Origin: Microscilla marina ATCC 23134 | GTDB lineage: Bacteria; Bacteroidota; Bacteroidia; Cytophagales; Microscillaceae | Length of the DNA stretch: 64,000 nucleotides | Assembly (NCBI RefSeq): GCF_000169175.1 | Contig: NZ_AAWS01000040.1 | Coordinates: 22,290 to 86,289 of the forward strand | Direction of reading: 5' to 3' | Part shown: in pieces, positions 17,953 to 26,832 of the stretch | Layout of the letters: each line of letters begins with the position of its first letter | How positions within the stretch are numbered: the first letter of the stretch is position 1 | Translations under genes and position numbers: made by a program | Notes under the pieces: model-generated | Told to the model about the DNA's origin: nothing | What the model saw: only the letters and a program-made list of their open reading frames with translations | The model's database searches: none

Positions 17953-20346
17953 TCATAGTTCTACAATGATACCTATGCTAGGCAACACATTGCCTGCAAT
18001 ATTGTCTAAAAACTTCCCCTGATACAGGTTGGGGTTGTTGGGATCTCTTACCGGGTTGCCTTGATCGTCGCGTACCACATCTATATTGTCTTGAAACTGT
18101 ACCTGCGCATTGGTTACATTCTGAATATCAAAGAACACATTCAAGCTCCACTTCTTAAAAAACCATTTTTTATCTAAACGAACATCTACCTGATAAAAAG
18201 CACTGTTTCGTTCGGTGTTCAATCGGGTATAGTCAGGAATGCCCTGCCCGGCAATGTCCCAGTTGGCAGGGGTAAGCGTAGCGTTTAGGTCAAATGGTGT
18301 AAAGGGTGCCCCTCCCGAAAACAAGATACGGGTACCAAACTCCCAGTTGTTGCCAAACTTATAACCACCAGTCAAGCTAAGTATATGTCGGTTGTCCCAG
18401 GCAGACGCCACAAACTCATCGTTACGGTCTTTGAACTCACTACGTACCAGCGTGTAAGCCAAAATACCATAAATGCCCTTGCTAAACTTGCGTTGTACGA
18501 GTAGCTCCAGACCATAAGCGCGCCCTACCGACGATGAGTTTACAGGGTCGTTGCCTATGACACCAAAATCGGCTCCCAGGTTTGCAAGTGAGATTTGCTC
18601 TCTGATAAGAAAGGGGTAGTTTTCATAAAATTTATAAAAACCTTCTACAGTTATTCGGGTGTTGCTTGCCGGAAGGTTGTACTCAAAACCAGTCACCAAC
18701 TGCGAGTTTTTAATGTATTTAATATCGTTGGCCTTATTGACAAAGGTATCGCCTTCTTTGTAGCCCAAAATAGTATAAGCAGGCAGTTGATAATAAATAC
18801 CCGTGTTGAAGTTCCACGAAAAAGTAGGGGTAAAGCTATACGATGCCGAAAAACGCGGCGACAATTGGTTGGCAAGGTTACTCATCTCTTCTGAGTAATC
18901 GTTGGCATCGGCACGCAAACCTAAAGATAGTGCGAGCTTATCTTCAAAAAACGAACGACTCACCTGTACCGAAGCGCCCCATTTATTAATGTCTAGTTCC
19001 GATTGTACGCTTTTGGTAATGGGAGCACTATTAGGAATCACTACTTGGTTGTCGGTACTGTTGGTGTATTGTGCCAACTCATATTGCAACGACAGGTTTA
19101 GTTTCCAGCCCCCGGCTTCTATGTAATCTTCCAGCCTAAACTTGTTTTCAATCTCCCGCGATTTGTAATCTAAAATACGGGGCAGGCTTTCGTCGTTGCC
19201 CGGGTGTTTGTACAAGTTATTGTTCAACGCATTTCGGCTCACAATCAACGAATAGCTGCCGTTTTCACGAAACCAGTCATACTTGGCACCTATAGTATAG
19301 TTCCATTGCTCGGTTACGGGTAGGTTGTTTAAGGTATAGCGCTGTTCTTCGGTGTCGTTGGCATCCAGGTTGAGCCTAAACTGGTCAATTGCCCCCAGGC
19401 CAATAATACTCAGCTGGCTTTTCTTGCCAAATTTGTGCTTGTACTTGAGCTGGAAGTCGTTGTAAGTAGGTAAAAAGGGCAGCTCTAAGGCAGCAAATAA
19501 AAACTGTAGGTAGGAGCGACGCGCCGAAAGAATCACACTTGAGTTTTTGGTCACTGGTCCTTCAAGCGTAATGCCCACGTCGGTAGCACTTACAATTCCG
19601 TTGGCTGTCCAGCGGTCGGTGCGCCCATCTTTTTGTTTAAACTCCAGTACAGAACTTAAGGCATTGCCCCGGTTTGCCGGAAAGGCACCCGAATAAAACT
19701 CTACCTCTCTGATAAAGTCCACATTGATAAGCCCCACCGGACCACCCGATGAACCCTGGGTAGCAAAGTGGTTGATATTGGGAACTTCTATGCCATCCAA
19801 AAAGAAACGGTTTTCGTTGGGAGCGCCCCCTCTTACAATCACATCGTTGCGAAAAGCGGGTACTGCTGCCACCCCAGGCAAAGTCCTGATCACCTTAGAA
19901 ATGTCACGGTTGCCACCAGGGTTTCTTTTAATTTCGTTGGTACCAATGGTACGCAATGACACGGGGCTTTCGGTGGTTTTCAGAAAACTAGAGCTTGCCG
20001 TTACGGTCACTGTTTCCAACTTGGTGGTTTCTTCTTCTAACCCTATGTTTGCTATAGCTGGGCGGGCTGGAGTAACCTCTACTTCGAACACCACCTTTTT
20101 CTTAAAACCAATGTAAGACACTTCCAGGTTATACAAACCTCCCTTGAGCCCGGTAAGGGCATACTTGCCGTCTATATCGGTAGTTACTCCGTTAGACGTA
20201 CCCTGAATAACCACTGTAGCAAAAGGAATACTTTCGTTGTTTTTCTTGTCGAATACCCGTCCGCTTATCTTACCACTTTGGGCCCAGGCAAGCGAACTTA
20301 TCAGCATAATTGCTACAAAAATGAAGTGCTTTGTAAATTTTATCAT
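17953..20346 (-). CDS. TonB-dependent outer-membrane receptor with CarboxypepD_reg-like domain
   Basis: 797 aa. Signal peptide at 1-22 (ending AWAQ), a carboxypeptidase regulatory-like beta domain at about 25-110 (KISGRVFDKKNNESIPFATV), then the plug domain (about 120-240, with VIRTLPGV and VIVRGGAPNENRFFLDGIEV) and a C-terminal 22-strand-type barrel. It would import a bulky substrate with TonB-ExbBD energy. No SusD partner follows, so it belongs to the stand-alone receptors and the substrate is unknown. The 121-bp gap to the divergent MarR gene is the shared control region. The C-terminus ends IVEL rather than in the usual Phe. Confidence 0.93.
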   Translation of the reverse strand: MIKFTKHFIFVAIMLISSLAWAQSGKISGRVFDKKNNESIPFATVVIQGTSNGVTTDIDGKYALTGLKGGLYNLEVSYIGFKKKVVFEVEVTPARPAIANIGLEEETTKLETVTVTASSSFLKTTESPVSLRTIGTNEIKRNPGGNRDISKVIRTLPGVAAVPAFRNDVIVRGGAPNENRFFLDGIEVPNINHFATQGSSGGPVGLINVDFIREVEFYSGAFPANRGNALSSVLEFKQKDGRTDRWTANGIVSATDVGITLEGPVTKNSSVILSARRSYLQFLFAALELPFLPTYNDFQLKYKHKFGKKSQLSIIGLGAIDQFRLNLDANDTEEQRYTLNNLPVTEQWNYTIGAKYDWFRENGSYSLIVSRNALNNNLYKHPGNDESLPRILDYKSREIENKFRLEDYIEAGGWKLNLSLQYELAQYTNSTDNQVVIPNSAPITKSVQSELDINKWGASVQVSRSFFEDKLALSLGLRADANDYSEEMSNLANQLSPRFSASYSFTPTFSWNFNTGIYYQLPAYTILGYKEGDTFVNKANDIKYIKNSQLVTGFEYNLPASNTRITVEGFYKFYENYPFLIREQISLANLGADFGVIGNDPVNSSSVGRAYGLELLVQRKFSKGIYGILAYTLVRSEFKDRNDEFVASAWDNRHILSLTGGYKFGNNWEFGTRILFSGGAPFTPFDLNATLTPANWDIAGQGIPDYTRLNTERNSAFYQVDVRLDKKWFFKKWSLNVFFDIQNVTNAQVQFQDNIDVVRDDQGNPVRDPNNPNLYQGKFLDNIAGNVLPSIGIIVEL

Positions 20347-20467
20347 TGCTATAAATTATTAAAAATATATTTCTTTTACGTATTAAATTTACTATATTTA
20401 TAATGTTTTCGTAACTAAAACAATGTCGACTAAGTATTGTTTAGAAATAGTATAAAAAATTTACGCA

Positions 20468-21121
20468 ATGCATAAAAGGTATAAATTGATCAGCGATTTG
20501 GTGCGTCTTACCGCAAGGTTTGAAGAAGAAGTATCAGATCAGGAATTAGATATTATGAATTTTACTGCCTGGCTCAACGATCAGGTGCAAGGCAATGAGG
20601 AACTTGCCAAAGATGAAAACTCGCGCACATACCCTGCTCCCAGTTTAGATGTGCAGCTGTCTTCGGTGGTGGGTTATTTGTATAGGTATGCCAAACATTA
20701 TAGTAAAAAAGCCTTGAAAGACTCGCCACTCACTACATTGGACGACTATGTTTTTTTGGCAACAGTGATGATAAAACCAGGCATGACCAAATCGGAGGTA
20801 ATACAAGAGCATTTACTTGAGATTACGTCAGGGGCTGAAATACTGAAACGTTTGCAAAAACATGGGTTTATAGAAGATTATGAAAATCCAGACGACAAAC
20901 GATCTAAGAAACTTAAGGTAACCTCCGCTGGAATGCAGGCACTACAAACTGCCCAGGCTGATATGAGTCAGGCTGCCCAAATTGTAGGGGGTAACTTAAG
21001 CGATCAGGAAAAAATGAGGGTATTACAGATAGGGTACAAGCTGAAGGCGTTTCACGATGAAATACACGCGGAGGATAAAAAATCGCCTTTAAAAGATATT
21101 TTGGATAAGTATTTTGAGTGA
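20468..21121 (+). CDS. MarR-family transcriptional regulator
   Basis: 217 aa. A winged-helix DNA-binding domain covers about residues 70-160: helix-turn-helix around TKSEVIQEHLLEITSGAEILKRLQKHGFI, then the wing YENPDDKRSKKLKVTSAG. A roughly 65-residue helical N-terminal region is longer than in typical MarR proteins. It is transcribed away from the TonB receptor gene, so it probably controls that receptor and itself. Confidence 0.85.
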   Translation: MHKRYKLISDLVRLTARFEEEVSDQELDIMNFTAWLNDQVQGNEELAKDENSRTYPAPSLDVQLSSVVGYLYRYAKHYSKKALKDSPLTTLDDYVFLATVMIKPGMTKSEVIQEHLLEITSGAEILKRLQKHGFIEDYENPDDKRSKKLKVTSAGMQALQTAQADMSQAAQIVGGNLSDQEKMRVLQIGYKLKAFHDEIHAEDKKSPLKDILDKYFE

Positions 21122-21327
21122 ATTGAGACAGTAATCCGCAGCTGCCTTGTGGGATTTTCAAGATTCAGCTCATCGTCCATTCGAGTAAATGTTTACCTGG
21201 CGAATATTTGTAAATCAGTGGCGCATGTTAAAATTGTAATGTTTTATACCTGCCCCAGGTTTCCCGAACCAGGCAGGCGGATCATTAAAGCCCTGCTGAG
21301 TGTTTGAGCCATCAGTAATGCCGCAAG

Positions 21328-21741
21328 CTACTCTTTGAGCCAAGCCATAGCCTCTGTCAGATTATCAAAGTGCCTGACGGGATTTTGTTTTATGACCTGA
21401 TTGACTTCTTCGGTGAGTTGGTTCATTGAGAGGTGAGAAATAAACTCCTGAGGCACTATAACGCAAAATTTATCTACGCTGGGCATTTCGAGTATTGGTG
21501 TAGTTATATTTTCTACCATCCAAAGTTGCAATTCGGGAGAGATAGGGTATTGAAGCTCCCGGTTATCGACCAAAACCAGGCGAGGTTTGGTTTCAAAGAT
21601 AGAAGCCCTCCATTTGAGTAACAATGTCTTGAATTCGCTTTCGCTCATGTGGAGTGTTTCCGACTTGTTGGTGTTGTAGTGTAATGACAATTTCTGGTCA
21701 AAGAGAATATCGTTAAATTTGTCTTTAAGTAGTGTTTCCAT
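21328..21741 (-). CDS. small STAS/SpoIIAA-like protein, paralogue 1
   Basis: A 137-aa cytoplasmic protein; start placed at METLLKDKFND, which aligns with its neighbour (an upstream in-frame start would add 19 residues). It has the alternating strand-helix pattern with RLVLVDNRELQYPISPELQLWM in the middle and LTEAMAWLKE at the end, as in STAS/SEC14-type small proteins of Bacteroidota. About two thirds of residues match the paralogue at 22407-22820. The function is unknown. The assignment rests on pattern only. Confidence 0.6.
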   Translation of the reverse strand: METLLKDKFNDILFDQKLSLHYNTNKSETLHMSESEFKTLLLKWRASIFETKPRLVLVDNRELQYPISPELQLWMVENITTPILEMPSVDKFCVIVPQEFISHLSMNQLTEEVNQVIKQNPVRHFDNLTEAMAWLKE

Positions 21742-21980
21742 AATAATGATGTTGAACAATTGAAAAATGGTGAATTTTGAGGGGAAACTAAGATTCAAGC
21801 AATCCCTTACTAGAGTCCTATATACTTATAGGCTATTTTTGAATTAATAGTTTCTTTTTTTCGATAAGTAGTTAGCAGCTGGTAATGAGTGAGCAAAGTT
21901 GTTAGATCAACGAATAAACTAGCAAATCTTCACTTGAGGCAACAAAGGTATATTTTGAAATTGATAGGGTGGGTAAACAT

Positions 21981-22012
21981 AAAAAAAGCATAGAAAAGAA
22001 ACTTTTCTATGC
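21981..22012 (-). terminator. terminator-like hairpin in the upstream region of STAS paralogue 1
   Basis: GCATAGAAAAG (21988-21998) pairs with CTTTTCTATGC (22002-22012), followed on the minus strand by seven T (21987-21981). An almost identical hairpin lies in the same place before paralogue 2. It may end minus-strand transcripts arriving from the paralogue-2 side, or act as a leader attenuator. Confidence 0.65.
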
Positions 22013-22071
22013 ATGCTGTTGGGATGTGCCCTTGCACTCGACTAAGTCAGGTAGTGAAGGGCATGACGATA

Positions 22072-22405
22072 CTTAGGAACGTGTTCAAAATAGGTGTCCA
22101 GATTTTGGTTAAAGACTCAAAGCTGACTGCGGCATTTAGCCTTTGGCAGAGCTCGGCAAAGCGAAGCTTTAGCCATCGGTTTTTGCGGGCAAGGCAACAT
22201 CCGGGGGATGTTGAGCCAGACCGTGGGACGGTACCACGGACAATAAAAATAACAAAAGGCAGTAATGAGAACCGCAGAACGAAGTTCAAGCTCTGCGAAG
22301 CTAATTTATTCTAAACCGGACAGCTTCAAAGTCCCGATTTCTTATCGGGGTTATTGTTGAGGGCTATGCCCGAAATCCCGTTTACGGGGCGAACATGTTC
22401 CTTAG
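22072..22405. repeat. MITE-like element, copy 2 (334 bp)
   Basis: Inverted relative to copy 1 at 11039-11388. Ends CTTAGGAACGTGTTC (22072-22086) and GAACATGTTCCTTAG (22391-22405) match as inverted repeats at 13 of 15 bases, with TTA outside GGAAC at both ends. It lies between the two STAS paralogues and ends one base before the stop codon of the second (22407-22409), so it joined the locus after or during the duplication. No transposase. Confidence 0.82.
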
Positions 22406-22406
22406 C

Positions 22407-22820
22407 TTACTCTTTAAGCCAAGCCATTGCCTCTGTCAGACTACCAAAATACCTGATGTGATTTTTTTCTATGACATTATTGGCTTCTTCGGTAAATTGG
22501 GTGATCGAGAGATGAGAAATAAACTCCTCAGGCATTACAAAGCAAAATTTGTCTACGCCAGGCATTTCCAATACTGGAGTACTTATGTGTTCTACCATCC
22601 AGAGTTGTATTTCGGGAGAAATAGGGTATTGAAACTCTCGGTTATCGACCAAAACCAGGCGAGGTTTAGTTTCAAAGACCGAAGCTCTCCACTTAAGTAA
22701 CATTTCCCTGAATTCGCTTTCGCTCATATCAAACGTGTCAGACTTGTTGGTGTTGTAGTGTAACGATAATTTCTGGTCAAAGAGAATATCGTTAAACTTG
22801 TCTTTGATGAGTATTTCCAT
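22407..22820 (-). CDS. small STAS/SpoIIAA-like protein, paralogue 2
   Basis: 137 aa from MEILIKDKFND. It matches paralogue 1 closely (DNRE.QYPISPE.QLWMVE, LTEAMAWLKE), and about 250 bp of upstream DNA is also conserved, including a CTTATA.ACTTATAGGC stretch and the hairpin. The gene pair therefore arose by tandem duplication of a gene plus its leader. The family call is tentative, as for paralogue 1. A MITE-like element touches its 3' end. Confidence 0.6.
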   Translation of the reverse strand: MEILIKDKFNDILFDQKLSLHYNTNKSDTFDMSESEFREMLLKWRASVFETKPRLVLVDNREFQYPISPEIQLWMVEHISTPVLEMPGVDKFCFVMPEEFISHLSITQFTEEANNVIEKNHIRYFGSLTEAMAWLKE

Positions 22821-23077
22821 AATAGTAATGTTGAACAACTGAAAAACTGGTGAATTTTGAAGGGGCTAAAAATCAAGCAACCCCTTACCTACTTAGAAGC
22901 TAGAGTACTAGCCTTATATACTTATAGGCTTTTTTGAATAAATAGGTTCTTTTTTTCGATAAGTAGTTAGCAGCTGATAATGAGTGAGTAGAGTTGTTAG
23001 ATCAAATTCTTTTGTTTATTGAGTAAAATTGTTGGGGTAACAAAGGTATAGTTGAAATTGTTGGGGTGGGTAAACAT

Positions 23078-23109
23078 AAAAAAAGCATAGAAAAGAAACT
23101 TTTCCATGC
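23078..23109 (-). terminator. terminator-like hairpin in the upstream region of STAS paralogue 2
   Basis: GCATAGAAAAG (23085-23095) pairs with CTTTTCCATGC (23099-23109, one mismatch), with an A-run to its left that reads as T on the minus strand. No minus-strand gene lies between it and 24173, so there is little for it to terminate except a leader or antisense transcript. Confidence 0.55.
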
Positions 23110-23430
23110 TGTTTGAAAAATGCATTAGCTTAATATTGATGTTGAAGGTGTTGTGCATTGCTAGTTGTTAGAAAATAGATACTGTGCTGAAGGAAATATA
23201 TATTGTCTATTCACTTGTAACAATGCCCCTAGAGCAAAAAAATGACAACACGCCTAAAAAAAAATAATTTGAATGATACATCAGGGGTCATTTGCTGGCC
23301 AACAATTTGTCTAAAATCGCTTCTATATTTGTTGTATTGGTATAATAATGACCAAGGGTTGGCATCTAGTGCCTACACAAGCTTGCTGTTGAAAAATACC
23401 CTAAAAGTAATAAATATGCTCAAAATCAAA

Positions 23431-23438
23431 TACTTTTG
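23431..23438 (+). promoter_or_regulatory. candidate -7 box (TACTTTTG)
   Basis: A TAnnTTTG match 46 bases before the ATG at 23484. I find no TTG at the usual 17-23 base spacing, so only the -7 part is supported. The rest of 23111-23430 shows no other feature. Confidence 0.4.
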
Positions 23439-23483
23439 TAACTCTCAACGTAAATAAGGTACATCAATTTATTTTTATACTAA

Positions 23484-24008
23484 ATGTTACAAACAAAATC
23501 TATAGGGGCGCTTGTAGTAATGTTGAGCTTCCCCTTTTTACTAACCGCACAAACTAACACCGGACAAGTAACCAACTATGATTATCCCTGGAAAAAACAT
23601 AAACTTTTGGTAAGGTTTAACCCTGATTGGAAAGTGAGTAAAATCACCGATGAAAAAATGCTTGCCAACAGTGAAGGTCTTCAACTAGAAGTAGTGCCCT
23701 GGAAAAACGGGGGAGCAAGTACTCAGCTAATTACCAAACAAGCCTTGGTTGCTATGAAAGACTTAGGCAAAAACATTGTACTCAATGAGCAAGATCGAGG
23801 CATTAAACGTGGTTTTGCCCAATACCTTGTATTTACCCAGTTTAAAGGCAAAGAAACCCAATACTTTGTCATTGTAGCCCTCAAAGACGACCGAGGCAGT
23901 ACCCGACTACTCGCCAAGTTTCACTGGAAAGGTAACAAGGGAATTTCTGCCAAGATGAAAAAAATATATACCATTGTCGACAGCTTTGAGAAGATTACGA
24001 GTAAGTGA
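23484..24008 (+). CDS. secreted protein of unknown function
   Basis: 174 aa. A signal peptide is likely at 1-22 (hydrophobic core GALVVMLSFPFLLTAQ). The mature part begins TNTGQVTNYDYPWKKHKLLV and looks like an alpha/beta domain of about 150 residues, with GSTRLLAKFHWKGN near the C-terminus. I recognise no family. It is a single-gene unit with its own candidate promoter and terminator. Confidence 0.7.
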   Translation: MLQTKSIGALVVMLSFPFLLTAQTNTGQVTNYDYPWKKHKLLVRFNPDWKVSKITDEKMLANSEGLQLEVVPWKNGGASTQLITKQALVAMKDLGKNIVLNEQDRGIKRGFAQYLVFTQFKGKETQYFVIVALKDDRGSTRLLAKFHWKGNKGISAKMKKIYTIVDSFEKITSK

Positions 24009-24054
24009 TCTTATTTATGAAAGATCATTAAGTAACCATACTATTTTTGCATAT

Positions 24055-24091
24055 AAAAAAGCCCTTTTCGTTTTCTGAAAAGGGCTTTTTT
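24055..24091 (+). terminator. rho-independent terminator
   Basis: AAAAAAGCCCTTTT (24055-24068) pairs with AAAAGGGCTTTTTT (24078-24091). It follows the gene ending at 24008 and can also serve the minus-strand gene ending at 24173. Confidence 0.88.
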
Positions 24092-24172
24092 GCTACTTTC
24101 ACTCAAACATATTTTTGACCTAAAGGTCAGATTGTTATATATAATGCGTGATTTTGCCTACCACAACACCAC

Positions 24173-25078
24173 TCACTTCACTTCTGTTTCACGCGTGCTG
24201 TGTTTGGCTTTGTCTACCAGTTTTACCTCACACACACACCTAAACCCTACCCAATTGTCAGGGACAAAGTAGCGTTGCGATTTTCTTATTTTGCAAGCAG
24301 CTTTGCGGTGTCGCCAACTACCCCCTTTGGCAATACCTTTGGTAGCGGTCATTTCTGCTACGTTGCCAATCATCTGATAGATACCCAAACCATTGGGTGC
24401 ATAACTTTCTACTTTTTTAAGCGCAAACAACTTGGTTTTATGGTCACGGTAATTGATCAACGGCGCAGGAGGGTGCATCATTACGGGTTTTTTAGTAGTT
24501 ATAGCAAACAAGCGGGTAAGCCCATAAGGATACAATGAAACATCTAACTCTCCAGCAGCAGCTTTTTCCCACTCTTTGATTGTAGGCAAACGGTAGGTAA
24601 ACTGCCAATACAAACCTTGGGGGGCAGGGTTTGCCCGATTGTATACCTGAGAGGCCACTATAGACCTCCACTCGCAAAAACGCAGGGCTTGCTCATAACC
24701 GATACCTACTACTGGTTGCCAACGATAGGCGGGGTGGTGAAGGCGGTTTACCCCATTGATAACAGTGATGTTGGTATCAGGAGTTTGGGTTTGATAAAAA
24801 GCTGGTGTTAACCGTTTTTGAGCAACTTCTTTGCGTATAAACTGTAAATATTCTGCCCAATGAATATTGGCCATCTCGGTTTTGTCTATAAACAAGCTAT
24901 CCTGAAGCCAAACAGTATTGGGGGGCACAGGCAATGTTTGGGGTGGGTTTGACTGGGCAGTCGCTTGGCTCAATGTGCTTATAAGCAGCACAAACATGTA
25001 GGTAGCACTTGCTAAAATGTGCTTTTTTTGCTTATTTAATACATTCATCATCAACACTTTATTATAAGTTGGTAACAA
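24173..25078 (-). CDS. secreted SUMF1/FGE-fold protein
   Basis: 301 aa. The N-terminus has a hydrophobic export segment ending around ATAQS (about residue 42); a start at the internal MNVLNKQKK would also fit. The remainder matches the formylglycine-generating-enzyme (SUMF1) fold: FIDKTEMANIHWAEYLQF at the start, YQMIGNVAEMT, KGGSWRH and the terminal VGFRCVCEV. Family members oxidise sulfatase cysteine or, in Bacteroidota, serve as gliding-motility lipoproteins (GldJ/GldK type). No sulfatase or gld gene is nearby, so the role is open. Confidence 0.82.
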   Translation of the reverse strand: MLPTYNKVLMMNVLNKQKKHILASATYMFVLLISTLSQATAQSNPPQTLPVPPNTVWLQDSLFIDKTEMANIHWAEYLQFIRKEVAQKRLTPAFYQTQTPDTNITVINGVNRLHHPAYRWQPVVGIGYEQALRFCEWRSIVASQVYNRANPAPQGLYWQFTYRLPTIKEWEKAAAGELDVSLYPYGLTRLFAITTKKPVMMHPPAPLINYRDHKTKLFALKKVESYAPNGLGIYQMIGNVAEMTATKGIAKGGSWRHRKAACKIRKSQRYFVPDNWVGFRCVCEVKLVDKAKHSTRETEVK

Positions 25079-25132
25079 AAAATCCCTTGAGGGGAGGTAT
25101 GACTCATTTATTCAAAATACAATAGGTTAACG

Positions 25133-25585
25133 TTGACTAGAAAAGAAGCTTTTACGAAGATATGTAATTTTTGTGCTTACCAAGAACGCGCCCAGCAAGA
25201 GGTAAGGGATAAACTGTATAGTTTTGGGCTTAGCCAAGATGATGTGGAAAACCTGATTTGTGACTTGATAGAAGAAAACTTTATCAATGAAGAACGTTTC
25301 GCCAAAATATTTGCTGGTAGCAAGTTTCGAGTAAAGAAATGGGGCAGGGTGAAAATAAAACAAGCGCTTAAACTAAAGCAAATATCTGATTATTGCATTC
25401 GTAGTGGTATGAAGGAGATAGAAGAAGAAGACTACCAGCAAACCCTGGAAGGTATATTGACAAAAAAATACCCTGGGGTGACCGGAGCCAACGATTACGT
25501 TCGTAAGCAAAAATTAGCGCGCTATGCCATTGCCCGTGGTTTCGAACCAGTGCTGGTATGGAGCAAAATAAAGGAAGTACTTTAG
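25133..25585 (+). CDS. recX: RecX-type regulator
   Basis: 150 aa, the usual RecX length, made of three-helix repeats: AYQERAQQEVRDKLYSFGL, LIEENFINEERFAKIFAGSK and VKKWGRVKIKQALKLKQI are classic RecX segments. RecX binds and restrains RecA filaments. The only initiator that keeps the family N-terminus is the TTG at 25133; an in-frame TGA lies at 25100 and no ATG or GTG lies between. A GGAGG-like run near 25091 precedes a different, very short frame. recA is not in the window. Confidence 0.9.
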   Translation: MTRKEAFTKICNFCAYQERAQQEVRDKLYSFGLSQDDVENLICDLIEENFINEERFAKIFAGSKFRVKKWGRVKIKQALKLKQISDYCIRSGMKEIEEEDYQQTLEGILTKKYPGVTGANDYVRKQKLARYAIARGFEPVLVWSKIKEVL

Positions 25586-25621
25586 CCAATGAATACCATT
25601 GCTACTTTGCAAGCCATCCAA

Positions 25622-26509
25622 CTATTCTTTTTTTATCTGCGCCTGCCCTTCACGTTGTCTATCAGAGCAATTGGTAGCAGTATCCGATTTTTTTATAAAA
25701 ACCCAATGCCCATAAGGGTTGGCAAGTTGCCCTTCGCTCCAAATACCATATAAGCGGTTTTGCGTTTGATTGATCACCAATGTTGCTTTACCAAATTTTT
25801 GGGTGCCAGCCTCGCTCCAGTCAAAACTCAATTGCCTGCCTTTGATCATTCCATTGACTACACTTCCTTTGTTTTGGGGATAACACCCAGTCACTTTACG
25901 ACCTTTTTGCAAAAGCGACATAGGGCCTTTAGGGGTTTGCCAGGTGCCAGTGAGGTCTACAGCCGGGGAAGTGTTGGCGTGTACACCCCAGGCTTGTATC
26001 TCATTGAAACGGGTAAAGCGAGGGTGTCCATAGTTTGAGAGTATGGTTATACGTATCCAGCGCGCCTTTACGTTTTGAATGCCCATGAGTCGTATGGGAG
26101 AGTTGGCTTCCAGAATAAGGGTATATTCTATATGAAACCCTCGGTTATGGGCTTCATTTGAAAACTCAATGCGGATCTTTTTTACACTGCGATTGCGTTG
26201 CTGTGGAGTAGCTTGTTCATTGTTAAAACCTATTTGCTTAAGCAAAAAAGCATCTGATAGTTCAAACACAAAACTCTTCAGGCGAGGGGCACCCAAGGGC
26301 GATGTCCAACCATTTTTGAGGTCTTCATCAATGAGGGCTTCAGGAGTACCTGCGGGCACCCTGGGGGAGTTTGCCTGTCCCAAAGACTGATTGGTAGTGA
26401 CTACATGGGCACCATTACGCAATGCCAAGGCGTTGATAAGGGGGAGTTTTTGAGAAAATAAATGAGGAGAAATGAACAGGCATAAAACAATTAAAACACG
26501 CAGCGTCAT
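25622..26509 (-). CDS. secreted discoidin-like (F5/8 type C fold) protein
   Basis: 295 aa. Signal peptide 1-19. Residues about 25-175 resemble a discoidin/NADase-type glycan-binding module: ALIDEDLKNGWTSPLG, KSFVFELSDAF, IEFSNEAHNRGF and VKARWIRITIL, ending in FNEIQAWGV. Residues about 180-285 form a second beta-rich unit (DLTGTWQTPKGPMSLLQKGR, GYWVF-like end) that looks like a lipocalin/META-type barrel. It probably binds a ligand outside the inner membrane. No enzyme motif seen. Confidence 0.65.
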   Translation of the reverse strand: MTLRVLIVLCLFISPHLFSQKLPLINALALRNGAHVVTTNQSLGQANSPRVPAGTPEALIDEDLKNGWTSPLGAPRLKSFVFELSDAFLLKQIGFNNEQATPQQRNRSVKKIRIEFSNEAHNRGFHIEYTLILEANSPIRLMGIQNVKARWIRITILSNYGHPRFTRFNEIQAWGVHANTSPAVDLTGTWQTPKGPMSLLQKGRKVTGCYPQNKGSVVNGMIKGRQLSFDWSEAGTQKFGKATLVINQTQNRLYGIWSEGQLANPYGHWVFIKKSDTATNCSDRQREGQAQIKKE

Positions 26510-26559
26510 AAAAAATGTGGTATAGGTTTAAGGGAGCATACAAAAAATAAGCTACCCAT

Positions 26560-26645
26560 TTCTAGCGATTTTTTTGTCCAAATACTTCGTTGCATTTTTC
26601 GGTCGTAGCGCTGCTATGTCCTTAAAATGCGCCTAGTCTTTGATC
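26560..26645. repeat. short dispersed element with GTAGCGCTGCTATG core
   Basis: Contains ATACTTCGTT, GTAGCGCTGCTATG and GCCTAGTCT in an order that matches the reverse complement of 63181-63250. Identity outside the core is moderate. The element lies in the gap upstream of the discoidin-like gene. Confidence 0.45.
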
Positions 26646-26766
26646 AAAACCATTCACCAAAACTTGGGAGACTATTTATTGCAAACTCCCTAATAAAACG
26701 AAGTTCCCGTTTTTAACGCCAAGAGTCAAGAAATTAGCTATTTTTTGAGCAGTAAAAATAAGAAAA

Positions 26767-26803
26767 GGGTTCAAATAATGGCACTCCCGCCTTATTTGAA
26801 CCC
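26767..26803 (-). terminator. rho-independent terminator of the SPOR lipoprotein gene
   Basis: GGGTTCAAATAA (26767-26778) pairs exactly with TTATTTGAACCC (26792-26803). On the minus strand it is followed by a T-rich run (CTTTTCTTATTTTT). Confidence 0.85.
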
Positions 26804-26832
26804 CTCGCAATCGAGTTGCTTGCTTGTATCCT

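Noticed and set aside
23242..23457. A 71-codon plus-strand gene
   Set aside because: AT-rich composition, and it overlaps the candidate promoter of the gene at 23484.
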